In this document: positions 7,017 through 8,835 of the stretch, in pieces | Layout: the number at the start of each line of letters is the position of its first letter | Numbering within the stretch: the first letter of the stretch is position 1 | From: Endozoicomonadaceae bacterium | GTDB taxonomy: Bacteria; Pseudomonadota; Gammaproteobacteria; Pseudomonadales; Endozoicomonadaceae | Direction of reading: 5' to 3' | Assembly: GCA_015163815.1 (NCBI GenBank) | Contig: JAAOIJ010000139.1 | Location: 1 to 8,835 of the forward strand | DNA: 8,835 bases | Position numbers and translations under genes: made by a program | The notes under the pieces: generated by a model | What the model was told of the DNA's origin: nothing | What the model saw: only the letters and a program-made list of their open reading frames with translations | Databases searched by the model: none

Positions 7017-7172
7017 ATGAAGATTTCAAAAGGTATTCAACAAAAGGTTGATACTGCTAACGATGGAATGATAAATGGCGGAGGGACAGGGATTCGAACC
7101 CTGGATGGGCTACTAACCCATGCCGGTTTTCAAGACCGGTGCTTTCGACCACTCAGCCATCCCTCCGTCTAA
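7017..7172 (+). CDS. Doubtful short ORF running antisense through the tRNA
   Basis: ATG 7017 is preceded by a good ribosome site (AAAGGA about 7 bases upstream) and begins MKISKGIQQKVDTANDGMIN. From residue 21 on, the frame is simply the antisense of tRNA-Ser (GGGTGIRTLDGLLTHAG...), a well-known source of spurious proteins, ending at TAA 7170-7172. The first 20 codons with their Shine-Dalgarno could be the surviving start of a gene cut off at the tRNA 3' end. The full ORF is unlikely to be a functional gene. Confidence 0.25.
   Translation: MKISKGIQQKVDTANDGMINGGGTGIRTLDGLLTHAGFQDRCFRPLSHPSV
7076..7166 (-). tRNA. tRNA-Ser (anticodon TGA)
   Basis: The reverse strand folds as a class II tRNA: acceptor GGAGGGA pairing with TCCCTCC, discriminator G and encoded CCA (7076-7078), anticodon stem CCGGT/ACCGG around CTTGAAA with anticodon TGA, a long variable arm (TGGGTTAGTAGCCCA) typical of serine tRNAs, and the T-loop GGTTCGAATCC. 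It reads UCA and other UCN codons. The 5' end is at 7166. It is transcribed from its own promoter just upstream, in the same direction as acpS and pdxJ. No terminator hairpin is visible after the CCA. Confidence 0.97.
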
Positions 7173-7194
7173 TTTTTAAAACGGTCAAGCAACC

Positions 7195-7222
7195 ATTATA
7201 CGAAAATTAAACAATCTGACAA
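7195..7222 (-). promoter_or_regulatory. Sigma-70 promoter of tRNA-Ser
   Basis: On the minus strand, TTGTCA (7217-7222), a 16-bp spacer, and a perfect TATAAT (7195-7200), placing the transcription start about 20 bases before the mature tRNA 5' end. A near-consensus promoter in the gap between acpS and the tRNA indicates independent transcription of the tRNA. Confidence 0.8.
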
Positions 7223-7287
7223 GACCTTTTTACCAAACTATCACATATCACATGATACTCATGCCAATGAATCGATTCATAACTCCG

Positions 7288-7671
7288 CTATTCACTGCAA
7301 CTGATGAGTATAATAAAGGCAATTGCATAGCATTTTTCATCAGATAAGCTAATATGGATTGTCTTTATTTTTTTGATTTTTCTTAATTCTTCAGCATAGC
7401 CATGTAAAATAACAATAGGTGCGCCTTGTTCATTATTATCTATTTCAATATCTTGAAATGAAATACGACCTATACCTACCTTGAATGCTTTAGCAATCGC
7501 TTCTTTTGCAGCAAATCTAGAAGCCAAATAAGCTGAAGACTGATGCCTTTTATGATATATTTGACGCTCTTTCTCAGTTAAAATGCGATGAATAAAACGA
7601 TCTTCTGATTTTTTTTGTACGCACTGGATACGTTGAATGGAAATTAAATCTGTACCTATGCCAACAATCAA
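7288..7671 (-). CDS. acpS: Holo-[acyl-carrier-protein] synthase
   Basis: 127 aa, family-typical (E. coli 126). It transfers 4'-phosphopantetheine from coenzyme A to the active-site serine of acyl carrier protein, activating fatty-acid synthesis; cytoplasmic trimer in the family. Visible motifs: IVGIGTDLISIQRI at 2-15 with the Mg-binding D8; SRFAAKEAIAKAF at 51-63 with E57; HISLSDEKCYAIA near the C-terminus. The start is TTG at 7669-7671: the preceding bases contain no closer ATG, and the family sequence begins right there. This TTG overlaps the pdxJ stop (TTGA, 4-nt overlap), so translation is probably coupled to pdxJ, as in the conserved pdxJ-acpS operon of gammaproteobacteria. Intact. Confidence 0.95.
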   Translation of the reverse strand: MIVGIGTDLISIQRIQCVQKKSEDRFIHRILTEKERQIYHKRHQSSAYLASRFAAKEAIAKAFKVGIGRISFQDIEIDNNEQGAPIVILHGYAEELRKIKKIKTIHISLSDEKCYAIAFIILISCSE

Positions 7672-8429
7672 TGCGTTATATCTCGTAATTGAGCAGATTG
7701 CATAAGCGCTTTCATCTCTACAACAGCTTGTTTTAATCCAACAAAAATAGCTCGAGCTATAATAGCATGTCCAATATTTAAAGTATTTAAACCGAATAAG
7801 CTTGCAACTGGTTCTACATTGTTATAGTGCAAACCATGTCCTGCATTCACAATTAATTGTTCTTGTAATGCAAAATTCAGTGCTTTTTGTAATGTGAATA
7901 GTGTTTTTTTTTGTGTTTTAGCATCGATACTTTCAGCATAATGCCCGGTATGTAATTCAATCGCTGAAACGCCACACATTAAAGCTGCTTTAATTTGAGA
8001 TAAATCTGGATCAATAAATAAAGATATTTCTATATTTTTACTAGATAAGTAATGAGAAGCTTCTGTAATTTTGTCAATATTACGCACAACATCTAAGCCT
8101 CCTTCTGTTGTCAATTCTTCTCTTTTTTCTGGTACAAAACAAACATGTTGTGGTTTGATATCAGCAGCAATAGCAATCATTTCGTCTGTTAAAGCTATTT
8201 CAAGATTCATAGCGGTTTGTAGTGTTAATTTCATATTATAAACATCTTGATCTATAATATGACGCCTATCTTCCCTTAAATGCAGAGTAATACTGTCAGC
8301 TCCTGCTTCTTCAGCATCCAATGCTGCTTTCAAGGGATCAGGATAAGAGGTTCCTCTAGCTTGACGTAAAGTACCGACATGATCAATATTAACGCCTAAT
8401 AGCATTCGATTCATATTTTTTGCATTCAT
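7668..8429 (-). CDS. pdxJ: Pyridoxine 5'-phosphate synthase
   Basis: 253 aa TIM-barrel enzyme that condenses 1-deoxy-D-xylulose 5-phosphate with 3-amino-2-oxopropyl phosphate to make pyridoxine 5'-phosphate, the ring-closing step of DXP-dependent vitamin B6 synthesis. Motifs: LLGVNIDHVGTLRQARGT (10-27), YPDP (29-32), ITLHLREDRRHI (47-58), FVPEKREELTTEGGLDV (98-114), AIELHTGHYA (156-165), VNAGHGLHYNN (194-204), NIGHAIIARAI (218-228). ATG 8429 is the longest start; ATG at 8414 or 8405 would be nearer the E. coli N-terminus (MAELLLGVNID), and none has a strong Shine-Dalgarno. It ends in TGA overlapping the acpS start. The usual upstream partner recO is absent; an rRNA operon lies upstream instead. 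Confidence 0.96.
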   Translation of the reverse strand: MNAKNMNRMLLGVNIDHVGTLRQARGTSYPDPLKAALDAEEAGADSITLHLREDRRHIIDQDVYNMKLTLQTAMNLEIALTDEMIAIAADIKPQHVCFVPEKREELTTEGGLDVVRNIDKITEASHYLSSKNIEISLFIDPDLSQIKAALMCGVSAIELHTGHYAESIDAKTQKKTLFTLQKALNFALQEQLIVNAGHGLHYNNVEPVASLFGLNTLNIGHAIIARAIFVGLKQAVVEMKALMQSAQLRDITH

Positions 8430-8451
8430 GATGAATTGATACTCATTATTA

Positions 8452-8625
8452 TTATCTCAAATTGTCTTGTTTATCCATTAAAGAAGACATCAAAATTCTG
8501 TCATACGCTACTGTATCGCAAGCCAATAAAATATTGTAGCGATAAAGTAAGATAATATCGGGCATTTTATCATTTTTATCATTTTTATCAAGCCAAGTCC
8601 GGAATTGTTTAAAGAGTAAATACAA
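8452..8625 (-). CDS. Short unknown ORF, probable remnant, upstream of pdxJ
   Basis: 57 codons from TTG 8623-8625 (directly after an in-frame TGA) to TAA at 8452-8454, 22 bases before pdxJ and in the same direction. Sequence features: LYLLFKQFRTWLDKN, then DKN repeated in frame by a 9-bp tandem repeat (about 8564-8589), then MPDIILLYRYNILLACD and YDRILMSSLMDKQDNLR. An ATG at codon 21 would give 37 residues. The amino-acid composition looks protein-like rather than random AT translation, but I recognise no family. It may be the C-terminal remnant of a gene lost between the rRNA operon and pdxJ, or a small gene co-transcribed with pdxJ. Confidence 0.35.
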   Translation of the reverse strand: MYLLFKQFRTWLDKNDKNDKMPDIILLYRYNILLACDTVAYDRILMSSLMDKQDNLR

Positions 8626-8701
8626 TCAATAGATTGTATCGCGTCTTTCAATGAAGCTATTTCTTTATTTTTTGATGATCATGTTGAGTTATTTTCATCA
8701 T

Positions 8702-8733
8702 AAAAAAAACCCCAACAAGGGGATGTTGGGGTT
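8702..8733 (-). terminator. Intrinsic terminator of the rRNA operon
   Basis: On the minus strand, a perfect 10-bp stem AACCCCAACA/TGTTGGGGTT (8724-8733 with 8708-8717, 6-nt loop) running into an uninterrupted run of eight T's. It lies about 10 bases after the 5S 3' end. A textbook Rho-independent terminator that isolates the rRNA operon from pdxJ. Confidence 0.93.
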
Positions 8734-8742
8734 AAAATTAAA

Positions 8743-8835
8743 TTCCTGGCAATGACCTACTTTCACACGGGGAGACCCCGTACTATCATCGGCGATGCAT
8801 CGTTTCACGACTGAGTTCGGAATGGTATCAGGTGG
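8743..8835 (-). rRNA. rrf: 5S ribosomal RNA (5' part outside window)
   Basis: The reverse strand reads CCACCTGATACCATTCCGAA, then CTCAGTCGTGAAACG, CGCCGATG-TAGTACGGGGTC, TCCCCGTGTGAAAGTAGG and TCATTGCCAGG, matching the 5S core of proteobacteria (compare E. coli CCACCTGACCCCATGCCGAA, and GGTCTCCCC...AGAGTAGG). About 93 of roughly 115-120 nt are inside the window; the 3' end is placed 2 bases past CCAGG by analogy with E. coli and is uncertain by a few bases. It is the last gene of an rRNA operon that should continue beyond 8835. Confidence 0.95.

Noticed and set aside
7267..7280. 14-bp perfect palindrome ATGAATCGATTCAT after acpS as a terminator or operator
   Set aside because: It has no loop, is AT-rich and lacks an adjacent T-run; a single occurrence in AT-rich DNA gives no functional evidence.
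1..8835. CRISPR array, toxin-antitoxin, restriction or phage-defence system
   Set aside because: No regularly spaced repeats, no paired small genes and no recognisable nuclease, helicase or methyltransferase apart from XseA and transposases.

Overview
AT-rich bacterial chromosomal segment. The joined pdxJ-acpS pair, an ApbC-type Mrp, a normal-length XseA and a tRNA-Ser with encoded CCA together suggest a gammaproteobacterium. The load of broken insertion sequences and unknown or decayed genes, with intact housekeeping genes, suggests a host-associated or intracellular lineage (Legionellales-like) undergoing genome reduction. No gene here fixes the genus, so that placement is inference.

Layout. 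Positions 1-840 hold the C-terminal three quarters of mrp (Fe-S cluster carrier ATPase), reading right. A 230-bp spacer follows with a pentanucleotide tandem repeat. Positions 1073-2314 are a complete-ended IS5-family element whose transposase is dead (two frameshifts, two TGA stops, altered first catalytic residue). xseA (2445-3842, exonuclease VII large subunit) is intact and overlaps a doubtful small ORF (3806-4072). Positions 4135-4770, reading left, encode an unknown protein with a clear signal peptide. Positions 4895 to about 5660 are a heavily mutated IS30-family transposase remnant. Positions 5798-6378 are an unknown gene broken by a frameshift. Positions 6409-6793 are an older IS remnant with its own inverted repeats, into which a 139-bp non-autonomous element (6488-6626) carrying the same ends as the 1073-2314 IS has inserted. 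A lone third copy of the older IS end lies at 6831.

The right part is conserved and reads left: part of a 5S rRNA gene at the window edge, its rRNA-operon terminator (about 8702-8733), a short unknown ORF (8452-8625), pdxJ, acpS overlapping it by 4 nt with a TTG start, and tRNA-Ser(TGA) with a strong sigma-70 promoter.

Functionally, the intact genes are unlinked housekeeping functions: Fe-S cluster delivery, DNA repair nuclease, vitamin B6 synthesis, acyl carrier protein activation and translation RNAs. The 4.1-7.0 kb part is an accessory zone dominated by layered mobile-element debris. I see no defence system, CRISPR array, phage module or other coherent new multi-gene system. The most informative novelty is the transposon nesting and the MITE/parent-IS relationship, plus two unknown proteins.
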